Notes: generated from the sequence alone by a model not told the origin. 64,000 nucleotides of DNA from CAZDET01 sp964504335 (GCA_964504335.1 CAZDET010000022.1:1-64000), one strand, 5' to 3'. Positions 9,145-18,745 are shown, counted from the stretch's first letter. Numbers and translations are program-made.

Positions 9145-10560
9145 ATGCACTCCAAATTGCCCGTAACCCTGCTATGTATTGGCTGTTTCGCCTGTCTATT
9201 AATGCTATTTCCTGCTTTCGACCATCCGCGCCCGGCAGCCGATCCGGAAACGAATTACGCTACGTACTGCGCCGGTTGCCACGGCGAGCAGATGCAAGCG
9301 TTTGTCGATCGCAGATGGGTACACGGCAATACGGATGCCGACCTGTACAAAGCCATCGAAGTAGGATATCCGGAAGATGGTATGCCGGGGTTTGAAGCGA
9401 CCTTCACCCAGGCAGAAATCCAGGAGCTCGTCGCCTACATTCAGGAGGGCATCAAAGACCGCGCCCGCTACGATTTCGACGCCGAGGTCAACTTATCGCA
9501 AGTTTACCAGGCAGAACGCTTTTCTTATCAGCTCGAATTATTGGAAGACGGAGTGCAGATTCCCTGGGGAATGGCATCCCTTCCGGACGGCGGCTTCCTC
9601 CTAACGGATAAACTGGGAACCTTATACCGAAAAACAGCGGAAGGCGAACTACGCGTCGTCTCTGGAAGCCCCCGCGTAGTGGCTCGAGGGCAAGGTGGCT
9701 TGCTCGACGTGGTTCTGCATCCGAATTTTACCGACAACCGGCTGGTATACCTTTCCTACAGCAAACCCCACCCCACGCGTGGTACCCGTCTGCGCACTAC
9801 CGCCGTATTGCGCGGCCGGCTAGAGGACAATCAGTTGCTGGATACCAGCGATATCTTCGTGGCCCTACCCTACGAGTCGACGGCCCATCACTACGGTTCC
9901 CGAATGGCTTTCGATCGAAACGGATTCCTGTACGTATCAGTGGGCGACCGGGGTCGCCGGGACCGCAATCCACAGCGACTTGATAACCACTGTGGCAAGG
10001 TCCACCGCCTGCACGACGATGGTAGCATCCCCAATGACAACCCCTTCGTCGGTCAACCCAATGCCGTACCCTCCATTTACAGCTACGGCCACCGCAACAT
10101 TCAGGGGCTGGCCGTGCATCCGGAAACGGGCGCTATCTGGACCCACGAACACGGACCCCGCGGCGGCGACGAGCTCAATGTAGTCGAGCCGGGAAAGAAC
10201 TACGGGTGGCCCACCATTTCGTACGGAATCAACTACAACGGTACTACCTTCACCAACCGTACGGAAGCTCCGGGGCTGGAACAACCGCTGCACTACTGGG
10301 TACCCTCTATTGCTCCATGCGGCATGGCCTTCGTAACGGGCAATCGCTATCCGGGTTGGGAGGCCGACCTCATGATCGGTTCGCTGCGCTTCAAATACCT
10401 GAATCACTGTGTACTTGATGGGGAGTCAGTAACCGAAGAAGATTTGCTGCTCCCCAATATCGGGCGGTTGCGCAATGTTTACTCGGGGCCGGATGGATTC
10501 CTGTACGTGGCGACCGAAGAACCCGGACGTATCTATCGGCTTCGCCCGGTAGGCTCCTAA
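9145..10560 (+). CDS. Cytochrome c - PQQ-type sugar dehydrogenase fusion
   Basis: A 471-residue exported protein (from ATG 9145; GTG at 9121 is an alternative start). A signal peptide (MHSKLPVTLLCIGCFACLLM) precedes a single cytochrome c domain with CAGCH at about residues 43-47 and a likely distal Met ligand in GMPGF. From about residue 125 it has the glucose/sorbosone dehydrogenase beta-propeller: IPWGMASLPDGGFLLTD, RMAFDRNGFLYVSVGDRG, HEHGPRGGDELN and NYGWP. By family the propeller would bind PQQ and oxidise a sugar or alcohol in the periplasm, passing electrons to the attached haem. The substrate is unknown. Confidence 0.87.
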   Translation: MHSKLPVTLLCIGCFACLLMLFPAFDHPRPAADPETNYATYCAGCHGEQMQAFVDRRWVHGNTDADLYKAIEVGYPEDGMPGFEATFTQAEIQELVAYIQEGIKDRARYDFDAEVNLSQVYQAERFSYQLELLEDGVQIPWGMASLPDGGFLLTDKLGTLYRKTAEGELRVVSGSPRVVARGQGGLLDVVLHPNFTDNRLVYLSYSKPHPTRGTRLRTTAVLRGRLEDNQLLDTSDIFVALPYESTAHHYGSRMAFDRNGFLYVSVGDRGRRDRNPQRLDNHCGKVHRLHDDGSIPNDNPFVGQPNAVPSIYSYGHRNIQGLAVHPETGAIWTHEHGPRGGDELNVVEPGKNYGWPTISYGINYNGTTFTNRTEAPGLEQPLHYWVPSIAPCGMAFVTGNRYPGWEADLMIGSLRFKYLNHCVLDGESVTEEDLLLPNIGRLRNVYSGPDGFLYVATEEPGRIYRLRPVGS

Positions 10561-10643
10561 ATGGGTGTTTGACAGATCCTTAACGTCTGTTTATGACACA
10601 AAGCAGGCCGAATTAGCGTTTTCTTCCCAAACCAAGCAATCCT

Positions 10644-11333
10644 ATGATGTTGCGCACACGCCTTTTGTTATCGACCGTTTTTGGGCTTTTGGTAATTGGT
10701 CTTTCCGCCCAGACCGACAATCAGTACCTCAGCGCCAAAGACTCTGATCCGGCCGCTAAGGCCACGCTGGATCAAATCCGTAAAAAATACGACGCGTATC
10801 GTACCCTCGACGTCGACTTCAACCTGGAAATCGAATTGCCGGAGCAGGAGATGGAAAGCCAGCGCGGCACCTTGCAGCGCGAGGGGCAGAAATACCACTT
10901 CCTACTGGCCTCGCAGGAAGTCATCAGCGATGGGAAGGCGCTCTATTTCATCCTTCACAACAATAAGGAAATACAAATCAACGAGCTGCCGGAGCCCGGC
11001 GACGATGCCGGCATCCTGAGCCCCGAGTCATTGTTCAGCTTCTACGACAACGACAATTTCATTGCCATGCTCGTCGACGAGCGCACCGAACGGGGCCGCG
11101 TCTACCAGTACATCGAACTCAAACCGACCAGCGCGGAAAGCGAATACAGTAAGCTACGCGTCGTAGTTGATCGAAGCGCCAAAACGGTCCAACGCCTGAA
11201 GGCATTCGGCAAAGACGGCAGCCGCTACACCTTCGTCGTCAATTCCTTCAAGCCCAATACGGCCTTGCCAGCCTCGACCTTCGCGTTTGACAAAGCGAAC
11301 TATCCGGGGTATTACGTGGAGGATCTTAGATAG
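10644..11333 (+). CDS. LolA-like outer-membrane lipoprotein carrier
   Basis: A 229-residue protein with a signal peptide (MMLRTRLLLSTVFGLLVIGLSA). The mature part reads as a LolA/LolB-type half-barrel: ATLDQIRKKYDAYRTLDVDFNLEI, QRGTLQREGQKYHF and VISDGKALYFILHNNKEIQINELP, the last being the usual 'no hook' segment. LolA carries lipoproteins across the periplasm from LolCDE to the outer membrane. It follows the sugar dehydrogenase on the same strand, 83 bp downstream, and ends at a TTAG-rich inverted repeat. LolA-like proteins are diverse in Bacteroidota, so true lipoprotein carriage is likely but unproven. Confidence 0.82.
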   Translation: MMLRTRLLLSTVFGLLVIGLSAQTDNQYLSAKDSDPAAKATLDQIRKKYDAYRTLDVDFNLEIELPEQEMESQRGTLQREGQKYHFLLASQEVISDGKALYFILHNNKEIQINELPEPGDDAGILSPESLFSFYDNDNFIAMLVDERTERGRVYQYIELKPTSAESEYSKLRVVVDRSAKTVQRLKAFGKDGSRYTFVVNSFKPNTALPASTFAFDKANYPGYYVEDLR

Positions 11334-11342
11334 TACTTTGGC

Positions 11343-11414
11343 ATGTTAGTCTCTTAGTTCATTAGTGGACCGATTCACGTGTACCTAAAGAACTAAGAGA
11401 CTAAAGAACTAACA
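11343..11414. repeat. TTAG-rich inverted repeat between convergent genes
   Basis: TTAGTCTCTTAGTTC at 11346-11360 pairs perfectly with its complement at 11390-11404. The outer bases ATGTTAG and CTAACAT extend the pairing if one arm carries an 8-9 base insertion. It separates the convergent lolA-like and M28 peptidase genes and probably acts as a bidirectional terminator. It belongs to a sequence-related set with 40940-41026, the arms flanking 56641-56676, and 60708-60790. Confidence 0.65.
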
Positions 11415-11421
11415 TCCTAAC

Positions 11422-12999
11422 TTAATTACTCCCTTCCTGCTTCACATCGATCTCTTTGCGGGGCATGAGTTCGTCGCGCTGTGCCGTTCGCCAGACGAAG
11501 GTGGCAATGATGGTGGCAGCCTGCTGGAGGTCTTCCGCAACCAGATGATCGAGGTTATCCATATTGGAATGGTGCGTGCGGTTGAAGTAGGCCATCGGAT
11601 CCTGAATGAACTGGAAGCCGGGGATACCTACGCCATCGAAGGAGAGGTGGTCGGTACCGCCAGTATTGCTCAAAGAGAGGGTCTGCGCATCCAGATCTTC
11701 AAAATCCTTAAACCACTCGCGGAAAATGGGGGCAATTTGATTATTTCCCTGTAGGTAAATACCCCGGACTCGCCCGGTGCCGTTGTCCAGATTATAGTAA
11801 GCGGAGACCTTCTTCTGCTCCGGCTTCAAAGATTTGGGCGTATAACTGTTTCCTTCGGTTTCGGCAAAGTGATCCTTCACGTAATTGATCGAGCCGTAGA
11901 GCCCCTGCTCCTCGCCGGTCCAGAGGGCCAGGCGCAGCGTCCGCTTTGGCCGGATACCGGTTTCTTCGATCGTCTTCTGCAAAATCCGCGCTACCTCCAT
12001 CATCACCGAGGAGCCGGCCCCATTATCGGTGGCTCCCGTAGCGGCGTGCCAGCTATCGAAGTGAGCGCCAAACATAACGACCTCGTCCGCTTTCTCCGAA
12101 CCGGGTATTTCGGCGATGAGGTTATGCTCCATCCCGTCTTCGTTGGTGTAGCGCGTTTGTAGGTCGATGGTGACTGTCACGGGAACGCCATTCTGCACGA
12201 GGCGCAGAATGCGATTGTAGTGTTCGATAGCCATGGTAGCTTGAGGTACGACGGTGGCATTCTGCTCGTAGGGTCGGAAATTCGATTCTCCACTGGATCG
12301 GGCACCAGAGACGAATACGGTTCCTAAATCGCCTTTATAACTGCGGTCTACGACGACCAACGGCTCTTCTTCGGCGAGCATTTTCCAGAGTGTCTGGTTG
12401 AAGGACATACCCGACAATCCGCGCCAGTTGCGGCGGGGCCGGGGCGTCGGCATGGGTTCGTTGGCCAGTTCGAGCAAGTTTTCGGAGTCGTGGCGAGCCG
12501 CCAGCGGATCGAACCACTCCGACACATCGCGAATGGTATCCAGAAATACGACTTTCCCCTTTAACATTCCCTGGTACTGATCGAGGTCTTCCACATCATC
12601 TGCCCGGAGATAGATCACTTCGCCAGTACCGCTCGCAGAAGGCGACCAGGCTTTCGGATAAGCCAGTATGGGGAAGTAACTTTTGGCATTGGCGTGCATT
12701 TCGAAGTGCTGCAACTCCCAGCCACGGCCAAAGGGGCCCCATTCTTCCAGATGCACATTTTCCAGGCCGATTTCTTCCAGGTAACCCGTTGCCCAGGCAG
12801 TAGCAGAGTCGAGCAGTGGCGATCCGGTCAGGCGCGGGCCGTACACGTCGGTCAGATAAGCGGCGATTTCCATAACCCCACTTTCTTCGAGTCCGTGCTT
12901 GCGTATAACATCGTCGATCGTTTCGGTGGCGCTTTTCTGCGCGAGTAGCAGGCTACTCCATCCGCAGAGAACCATAAACAAGAGTGCAGTTAGTCGCAT
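11422..12999 (-). CDS. Secreted M28-family metallopeptidase with PA-like domain
   Basis: A 525-residue exported protein with a signal peptide to about residue 20 (LLLAQ). Residues 125-260 form a protease-associated-type insert. The M28 catalytic core follows, with zinc ligands His313 (GAHFDSW), Asp325 (GATDNGAG), Glu363/364 (TGEEQG), Asp405 (YNLDNG) and a terminal His in RTHHSNMD (476/477), all present. Enzymes of this type are aminopeptidases or carboxypeptidases of the periplasm or surface. No T9SS tail is visible; the C-terminus is a polar stretch ending EGSN. It stands alone on the minus strand. Confidence 0.92.
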   Translation of the reverse strand: MRLTALLFMVLCGWSSLLLAQKSATETIDDVIRKHGLEESGVMEIAAYLTDVYGPRLTGSPLLDSATAWATGYLEEIGLENVHLEEWGPFGRGWELQHFEMHANAKSYFPILAYPKAWSPSASGTGEVIYLRADDVEDLDQYQGMLKGKVVFLDTIRDVSEWFDPLAARHDSENLLELANEPMPTPRPRRNWRGLSGMSFNQTLWKMLAEEEPLVVVDRSYKGDLGTVFVSGARSSGESNFRPYEQNATVVPQATMAIEHYNRILRLVQNGVPVTVTIDLQTRYTNEDGMEHNLIAEIPGSEKADEVVMFGAHFDSWHAATGATDNGAGSSVMMEVARILQKTIEETGIRPKRTLRLALWTGEEQGLYGSINYVKDHFAETEGNSYTPKSLKPEQKKVSAYYNLDNGTGRVRGIYLQGNNQIAPIFREWFKDFEDLDAQTLSLSNTGGTDHLSFDGVGIPGFQFIQDPMAYFNRTHHSNMDNLDHLVAEDLQQAATIIATFVWRTAQRDELMPRKEIDVKQEGSN

Positions 13000-13107
13000 A
13001 ATTGTGTGTTATTTATTGATTAGGGGAAATTACGAAATTATACCCGACGCAGAAGGGAGCTACACCTAAGTAGGTTTACTGCGATCACTCACCAAAATGC
13101 ATGGCCC

Positions 13108-13980
13108 TTGTCCCGGCAACCGTTATCAATCAATACGCTCGCTCACTTGTCGCTTCCCTACGTAGTGGAAGTGTTCAACGAGGCATTTTCGGATTACCTC
13201 GTTCCGATGAATCGGCCGTTCGAATATTGGCGGGACCGCTGGAGGGCGGCGGGTCTGCGGTTGGATCATTCCTTCGGGGCCTTTGCGGAAGACGGTAGGC
13301 TGGTAGGTTTTTTGCTGCACGCCATCGGCCGCCGGGAATACGATCAAATGGCCTTCAACGTGGGCACCGGCGTTCTTCCTGCCTACCGGGGGCAACGATT
13401 GGTAGGAAAGCTATACGAAGTGGCTACCCCACAACTGCGGCAAGCGGGCTGCACCCACGTGGGGCTCGAAGTAATCAAGGCCAACGAACGAGCGCTGCGC
13501 GCCTATCACCACGTGGGCTTTCGCCCCATCCGAGAATTAGATTCTTTTGCCGGAGCGGTACTGATGCATCCCTCCTACCACGGGCGCACATTAGAGTTAG
13601 AAGAACTTCTGCCTCCCCAATGGAAGCAGTTCTTTCAGCCCCTGCATCCCCCTGCCTGGGATCACCGCCTGGAAGCATTACAGCGTTTCGCCGATCGCTA
13701 CGCCGCCTTCCGGGTGCATGCCGGCCCGGAGATCATCGGGGCTTTCCTCATCGAGCGGGAAAGCGGCTACCTTCCCCATTTCACCAGCTTGCCCACAGCA
13801 GATTGGGAACGCGGGGCGGCCGTGCTCGGTGCCACGCAGAAGGTTCATCCGGAGCTGCGCATTCTAAATGTGGACGTACGCGACCAGGCCCGCGTCCGTG
13901 CCGTGAAACACGCGGGCCTGGTCCGCATCATCGATCAATACGAAATGATGTATCCGATTAGTCTCGGTACTGCTCGTTGA
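13108..13980 (+). CDS. GNAT-family acetyltransferase, two-domain
   Basis: A 290-residue protein. The first 150 residues hold a GNAT fold with the acetyl-CoA loop VGTGVLPAYRGQRLVGKLYE and the following strand-helix VGLEVIKANERALRAYHHVGF. The remainder looks like a second, degenerate GNAT-like half (GPEIIGAFLIERESGYLPHF...LNVDVRDQARVRAVKHAGL). The frame opens at TTG 13108; nearby ATGs at 13097 and 13101 are out of frame, so the start is uncertain and GTG codons near 13160 are alternatives. The acceptor substrate is not predictable. Its last 23 bases overlap the end of the convergent SprE/PorW gene. Confidence 0.8.
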   Translation: MSRQPLSINTLAHLSLPYVVEVFNEAFSDYLVPMNRPFEYWRDRWRAAGLRLDHSFGAFAEDGRLVGFLLHAIGRREYDQMAFNVGTGVLPAYRGQRLVGKLYEVATPQLRQAGCTHVGLEVIKANERALRAYHHVGFRPIRELDSFAGAVLMHPSYHGRTLELEELLPPQWKQFFQPLHPPAWDHRLEALQRFADRYAAFRVHAGPEIIGAFLIERESGYLPHFTSLPTADWERGAAVLGATQKVHPELRILNVDVRDQARVRAVKHAGLVRIIDQYEMMYPISLGTAR

Positions 13981-16900
13981 AGAAGGTATCGTAGCCACTC
14001 ACCGACCGGGCCTTAATGATGGTTCGGTAGTTGGACTGAGAAACGGCATACAGCGTATAAGGCGTTTCGGAAGCATCTAGGAAATCGGCGACGTTTCGCT
14101 CCACGCCGTCGTAGTATTCCATGGCCTCCATCTTATTTTTAAACCGCCTAAGTACCAGTAGCGGGACCGAGTTACCTTCCCCGATGAATACGTTGGAGAT
14201 ACGCAGGCGACTCAATTGATGGTATTTCTTGTTGTATTCGGCCACCCGGATTTTGGCGCTGTTGAGATCGGTTCCGGTCTCGCCGAATACGACGAGGATG
14301 TAGTGCAACTCATCGTCCGACACCCGGAAAGCGCCCGAGTTGACGGCCTCCGCCTCCGTGCCGGGCAGGCGGGTGGAGCTCCCCTGCCCCAGGAACCGCA
14401 TAATCTCGCGCGCGTGCGTCTGTTCCGGCGTATTGGGATAGGATGCAATGACGCGCTGGAGTGCAGATATATACGCATTTTTACCTTCCAGCTTACCGAC
14501 GGCCATAGCTCCCAACAGGGCGTACTTAGCCTTGATGGGTACCCCCCCCACCATGGTTTGGGATACCTCTCTCGTTTTGGTGACCACCGTCTGGTAGTCG
14601 CCAGCTTTGAACCGCTCGTACAGCTGATCGTACGTCTGGTTGATCTGCCGTTCTTCGTTGCGAAAGGCTTCCAGAGAGTTGGGATCTTGCAGCGCCCGTG
14701 CGTAGCGCGAGCCGCCGTAGTTCTGAACGATTTTATCGTAGTAGACCCGAGCCTGTTCCGGCTGGTTGGCATCCGTATTTGCCAGGTAGAGATAGTACCA
14801 GCTATCCAATTCATAGTTGTTACCCGGGAACCGGCGGTTGAGTTCTTCCAATGCCTCAATGGACCGAAGTGGATCATTAAGGCGATCCCGGTAGAGTCGT
14901 CCGAGGTTGAAAAGGGCTTCCTGGATGAGAAGGCGGGCCTGTTCGCGGGCCGGCTCGTCCTTGGGGACGTCCTTGAGCAGGTTGTCGATTTCCCCTTCAC
15001 TGTACAGGTTGACGAGGTCCCGCTGTTCTACTTCCTGCGGATCGTCAAAGTAATCGGCCGAAGTTTTCTGGCTGCGCCGCCAGTCGTCTTCCAGCGGTCG
15101 ATCGCCCCAGCGCCGGCGGAATTCGCGCTCACCCCGCTTCACCGCGCGATCGTCGTAGGCAAACCAACTGGATCTGGTCTGAAGCGCCGGATTAGTTCCG
15201 CGTCCGGGAACGACCCGGCCACCGGAATTCCCGGCCGGAGTGGCGGGTTCGGCGGCTGCCTGCTCCGCCGCGCGCTGCTGCTCGGCCAGCTCGGCGGCGA
15301 AGGCCCGCTGTTCGTCCTCCGGCATCAGGCTAATGCGCAACAAACTATCCTGTAGTTGAATAACCTCCAGGTTTTCGGCGATGTCGTTTAAATTATCCCG
15401 CAGGCGGGCCGTAGACTTGTACCGTTCGTCGGTTTGTTCCATGGCGTTGAGTGCCTGAGACAGGTATTCTTTGGCCTGAATGAAGTCTCCCTGATCGTAG
15501 TATAGGGTACCGAGCGTATAGTAGGTCTCTACCCGCTGGTTCGGGTCGCTGGCGGGAGCTTCCAGGCTCTCCTGCAGAAAGGCCACCCCTTCTTCGGTAT
15601 TGCCGCGGTCGAGTTCGATGCGGGCTTTGGCATACAGAATTTGGTCGCGGTAGATATCGTTTTTGGCTTCCTTGAGCATATCGTCGAGGTTGCCGAGCGC
15701 TTGCTCGGCGGTTCCTCCACCGCTGAAGTAGGCGTTCTGGGCGATGTTCAACTCGGCACTGAACGCCATGACGTAGTTCGGCTTGGCATCGATTACCTCC
15801 TCGAACGCCTCCAATGCCCGCTGGGCATTTCCCCTGCGCTGATAAAGCTGACCGGTAATGTACCAGAAACGCGCCCGCTCCTGCCGATCCTTGGCGACCT
15901 CCGCTGCGCGCTCGAAATAGGTGATGGCCTCATCGGGCTTTTCGCGTTTGAGGTAGAGGTGGGCTTGCAGGGCCAATGCATCGCGGTAGATATCTTCGAA
16001 CGTGCCCTTGTTGGTAAGCAGGTCGTTCAGGATGAGCTGAGCGGCATCGAAGTTATCCCGTTCGACGAGGGTTTTCGACAACCACAATCGCCCCTCTTGA
16101 TAGACAGGGCGGTGCTTGAGGAAATAACTTTCCGCCTCGCCGCCACCTTCCATCGGGTCGATGCTTTCCTGATACTTATCACTCAGGCGAATGAGGCCGG
16201 TATCACGGGGAGTAACCGCCTGGGGAGTAGGTGTCGGTTCGGGGTCGTTCTCCAGAGCAAACGGCTCTTCGGTTGCTTCGGCCGGCTCGGCTTCCGGTGT
16301 CTCCGGTGTTTCCGGTGTGGAAGCGGGCGTTTCGGGTTTTGGATCGTCTTTCTTTTTCTTTTTCCGGCTCTTGCTTTTGCGGTTTTTCTTGGCTTGGCGG
16401 CGGCGCTTGCGCACTTCGCGGTTGTAGCGCTGGCGTTCTTTAGCCTGTTGCTTAGCCGATTTTTCGGCAGCTTTTTTTTCTTGTTCCCGCTCGCGTTTTG
16501 TCTTTGCACGACTTCGGTCGGCTTCGCGTTTAGACGGCTTGTCATCCGCCGATTCGGCGGCTTCTTCCTCTTTTTCCTTGCGGTCGCGCTTGGCTTTTTC
16601 CTCCGGCGGAAATTCGTTGACCAGGTAGCGGAAGGTGCGCTCGGCCGCTTCGTAATCTTGTTTTAGAAACTGTGCCTTGCCGGCCAGCAGGTAGCAATCG
16701 TCGACCCAGTGACTCTGGGGGTGCAGGTTCACGACCACCGTTACCTTCTTAATCGCCTCGTCGAGTTGATCTGCTACCGCCTGTGGGTTGTCGGAGGCCA
16801 CGTATTCGTACACGGGCAGCACTTGTTGGTAATTATCCCGGTGCTGATCTGCCAGCGACAGGGTGGACGCTGCCAGGATTTCCTCCGCATTGAAGTAGCC

Positions 16901-17032
16901 GTTGTAGTGGGCATTGGTGTTGTGCCATACCTTTCCGATAAACCCGATGTCCTCTTTGCGTTTCTGGGTGGTGCAACTCCCTACGAGCAGCAGCACAACC
17001 ACCGTAAGTAGCAGCTCGCTAATCCGTTTCAA
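13958..17032 (-). CDS. porW: SprE/PorW-type TPR lipoprotein of the type IX secretion system
   Basis: About 1024 residues from a TTG at 17030-17032, which places a lipoprotein signal peptide (LKRISELLLTVVVLLLVGSC, lipid-acceptor Cys20) at the N-terminus; the open frame continues upstream to 17167. The segment GFIGKVWHNTNAHYNGYFNAEEIL and the TPR array through the protein are hallmarks of SprE/PorW, needed for T9SS secretion and gliding in Flavobacterium and Porphyromonas. Between TPR blocks lies a Lys/Arg/Glu-rich stretch (146-228) and a Pro/Glu/Thr-rich stretch (229-275). The C-terminus has a domain reading VVFGETGTDLNSAKIRVAEYN. It fits the T9SS cargo genes in this window. Confidence 0.87.
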   Translation of the reverse strand: MKRISELLLTVVVLLLVGSCTTQKRKEDIGFIGKVWHNTNAHYNGYFNAEEILAASTLSLADQHRDNYQQVLPVYEYVASDNPQAVADQLDEAIKKVTVVVNLHPQSHWVDDCYLLAGKAQFLKQDYEAAERTFRYLVNEFPPEEKAKRDRKEKEEEAAESADDKPSKREADRSRAKTKREREQEKKAAEKSAKQQAKERQRYNREVRKRRRQAKKNRKSKSRKKKKKDDPKPETPASTPETPETPEAEPAEATEEPFALENDPEPTPTPQAVTPRDTGLIRLSDKYQESIDPMEGGGEAESYFLKHRPVYQEGRLWLSKTLVERDNFDAAQLILNDLLTNKGTFEDIYRDALALQAHLYLKREKPDEAITYFERAAEVAKDRQERARFWYITGQLYQRRGNAQRALEAFEEVIDAKPNYVMAFSAELNIAQNAYFSGGGTAEQALGNLDDMLKEAKNDIYRDQILYAKARIELDRGNTEEGVAFLQESLEAPASDPNQRVETYYTLGTLYYDQGDFIQAKEYLSQALNAMEQTDERYKSTARLRDNLNDIAENLEVIQLQDSLLRISLMPEDEQRAFAAELAEQQRAAEQAAAEPATPAGNSGGRVVPGRGTNPALQTRSSWFAYDDRAVKRGEREFRRRWGDRPLEDDWRRSQKTSADYFDDPQEVEQRDLVNLYSEGEIDNLLKDVPKDEPAREQARLLIQEALFNLGRLYRDRLNDPLRSIEALEELNRRFPGNNYELDSWYYLYLANTDANQPEQARVYYDKIVQNYGGSRYARALQDPNSLEAFRNEERQINQTYDQLYERFKAGDYQTVVTKTREVSQTMVGGVPIKAKYALLGAMAVGKLEGKNAYISALQRVIASYPNTPEQTHAREIMRFLGQGSSTRLPGTEAEAVNSGAFRVSDDELHYILVVFGETGTDLNSAKIRVAEYNKKYHQLSRLRISNVFIGEGNSVPLLVLRRFKNKMEAMEYYDGVERNVADFLDASETPYTLYAVSQSNYRTIIKARSVSGYDTFFNEQYRD

Positions 17033-17408
17033 AGCTGGCTGATTTGAAAGATATTGTCCGGAATGAGAAACCAAGCATGAAAGGGCTCTTTGGGTTCCAC
17101 TCGGTGTTCCGTCTTCGCCTTGATAGCTGTGGCTATCAGGCTCCGGGCGTGCCTTGAATGGAACCAAAATTGCTCCTTTTCTCTCTTGCGAACCATTTCC
17201 GCAGAATATCTAGTAGTTCACGTATTTGACTGTATCTTTGTGCATTCGAGTGAATGCGACGGTTCTCCTTCTTCAAACACTGGTAGGCCCGTCTATCTTG
17301 TATCGAATCGAGTATTAACAGCCGACGAAGGATACTGCAAGAACGGCCTTAAGAACAATAAAGTGTATATTCCAAAAGTTTTGAAGCTGATTTGAAGAGA
17401 TCATAGCT
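17033..17408. other. Divergent intergenic region with a -7-like element
   Basis: These 376 bases separate the chosen porW start from the M23 peptidase gene. If porW starts at 17167 the gap is 241 bases. A TATCTTTG -7-type element is at 17233-17240 on the plus strand, without a well-spaced -33 partner, and could serve the M23 gene. I see no other gene or repeat here. Confidence 0.4.
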
Positions 17409-18299
17409 ATGGAGGAACAGGCATCGATGAATCGCTGGCAGCGCTGGCGCAAAAACCTCAAACATACCTACCGCCTCGTGGTCATGAACAACGAGACCTT
17501 TGAGGAAGTCGGTTCGTATCACCTGACACTGCTCAATGTATACGTGACGATTACCAGCGTGTTAGTGGTTACCATTCTTCTCGTTACCCTCACGATTGCT
17601 TTTACACCGTTAAAGAAGTACATCCCCGGCTACGCTGATACGGTCAAACAGGAGGAGGTGCGCGAGTTGGAGCGCACGCTCCGGGAAGTGGAGGAAGAGT
17701 TTGAAGCCCACCGTGCGTACGCAAATAACTTCCGGCGCATCCTCGTCGGAGAAGACTATCTGGCAGAAGATATGGCACAAGAGGCCGGCGACACCCTCGA
17801 AGTGGAACCCGAGCCCGTGCCGCTTTCGGAGGAAGAAGTACGCCTGCGCCGCGAAATGGACCTCATGTTATCCAGTGAACCCGATGGTTCGTTGGAGGCT
17901 GCCGGTGGTGCGATTATGGCTCCGCTCGAGCAGCATTTCTTCGTCCCTCCGGTTACCGGAGAAATCCGAGCCCCCTTTTCCAAGGATACGGATCACTTCG
18001 GAGTTGATGTGATCGCTCCGAAAAACACGGCGATAAAAGCCGTCATGAATGGAACGGTCTTCTTCAGCGGTTGGACGCAGGAAACCGGGAACACGATCGG
18101 CATTCAACATTCCAATAGTATCATTAGCTTCTACAAGCATAATTCGGAATTACTCAAACCGGTTGGGAGTACCGTAACGGCAGGTGAGGCCATTGCCATT
18201 ATTGGCAATACCGGCGAACTGACCACCGGCCCGCACCTACATTTTGAGCTGTGGTACCGCGGCGAGGCCGTCGACCCCGTTCAATACATCAGCTTCTGA
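17409..18299 (+). CDS. Membrane-anchored M23-family peptidoglycan endopeptidase
   Basis: A 296-residue protein with a cytoplasmic basic N-terminus, one transmembrane segment (about 41-65), a periplasmic coiled coil (78-112), an acidic linker and a C-terminal LytM domain (180-296). The zinc-site residues are present: His196 and Asp200 in HFGVD, His244 in YKHN, and His276/His278 in HLHFELW, so it should be catalytically active. Such proteins cut peptidoglycan cross-links, often in envelope growth or division. Met7 is an alternative start. The gene's last 19 bases overlap the convergent MarR gene. Confidence 0.92.
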   Translation: MEEQASMNRWQRWRKNLKHTYRLVVMNNETFEEVGSYHLTLLNVYVTITSVLVVTILLVTLTIAFTPLKKYIPGYADTVKQEEVRELERTLREVEEEFEAHRAYANNFRRILVGEDYLAEDMAQEAGDTLEVEPEPVPLSEEEVRLRREMDLMLSSEPDGSLEAAGGAIMAPLEQHFFVPPVTGEIRAPFSKDTDHFGVDVIAPKNTAIKAVMNGTVFFSGWTQETGNTIGIQHSNSIISFYKHNSELLKPVGSTVTAGEAIAIIGNTGELTTGPHLHFELWYRGEAVDPVQYISF

Positions 18300-18745
18300 G
18301 GTCCTTCTGCTTCCTCTCCGCAGAGCAGCTTTAACAGTCGAACGAGCGCTTGTTGATCAGTATCGTCCAGATGATCCATTACCCGATCCAGCCGCTTCAG
18401 ATCGGCATCAATTTTTGCGAGTAGTTCCAAGCCGGCATCCGTGATCAGCGCCCGGTTCGATCTCCCGTCTTCCGGGCAGGGGTATTTCTCGATCAATCCC
18501 TTGCGCACCAGGCGATCGATCAATCGGGAAGCATCCGACATGCGATCAATCATCCGACCGCGAACCGTCTGTATGGATAGGGACTTGGGGTGCGCCCCGC
18601 GCAAGATGCGCAGTATGTTGAATTGTTTCTGAGTGATGTCGTAGGGTTGGAGGAACTTCCGGATTTCGTTGTTGAGCCAACTCGCTGCGTGCAATAAGCT
18701 GACGCGGAGTTCGTGTTGGACGTTTAGATACGTTTGTTCAGGCAT
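18281..18745 (-). CDS. MarR-family transcriptional regulator
   Basis: A 154-residue DNA-binding protein from ATG 18745 (MPEQTYLNVQHELRVSLL). The winged-helix core is visible as DITQKQFNILRILRGAHPKSLSIQTVRGRMID...RLIDRLVRKGLIEK, with the MarR wing RPCPEDGRSNRALITDAG-like segment. MarR proteins usually bind short palindromes and respond to small ligands. It is divergent from an AraC-family gene; palindromes with AACCA/TGGTT half-sites lie in between (18832-18858) and are candidate operators. A longer frame to 18811 exists but adds nothing recognisable. Confidence 0.92.
   Translation of the reverse strand: MPEQTYLNVQHELRVSLLHAASWLNNEIRKFLQPYDITQKQFNILRILRGAHPKSLSIQTVRGRMIDRMSDASRLIDRLVRKGLIEKYPCPEDGRSNRALITDAGLELLAKIDADLKRLDRVMDHLDDTDQQALVRLLKLLCGEEAEGPQKLMY

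Noticed and set aside
14216..15355. 379-codon plus-strand frame
   Set aside because: It is antisense to the porW gene and reflects its codon composition.
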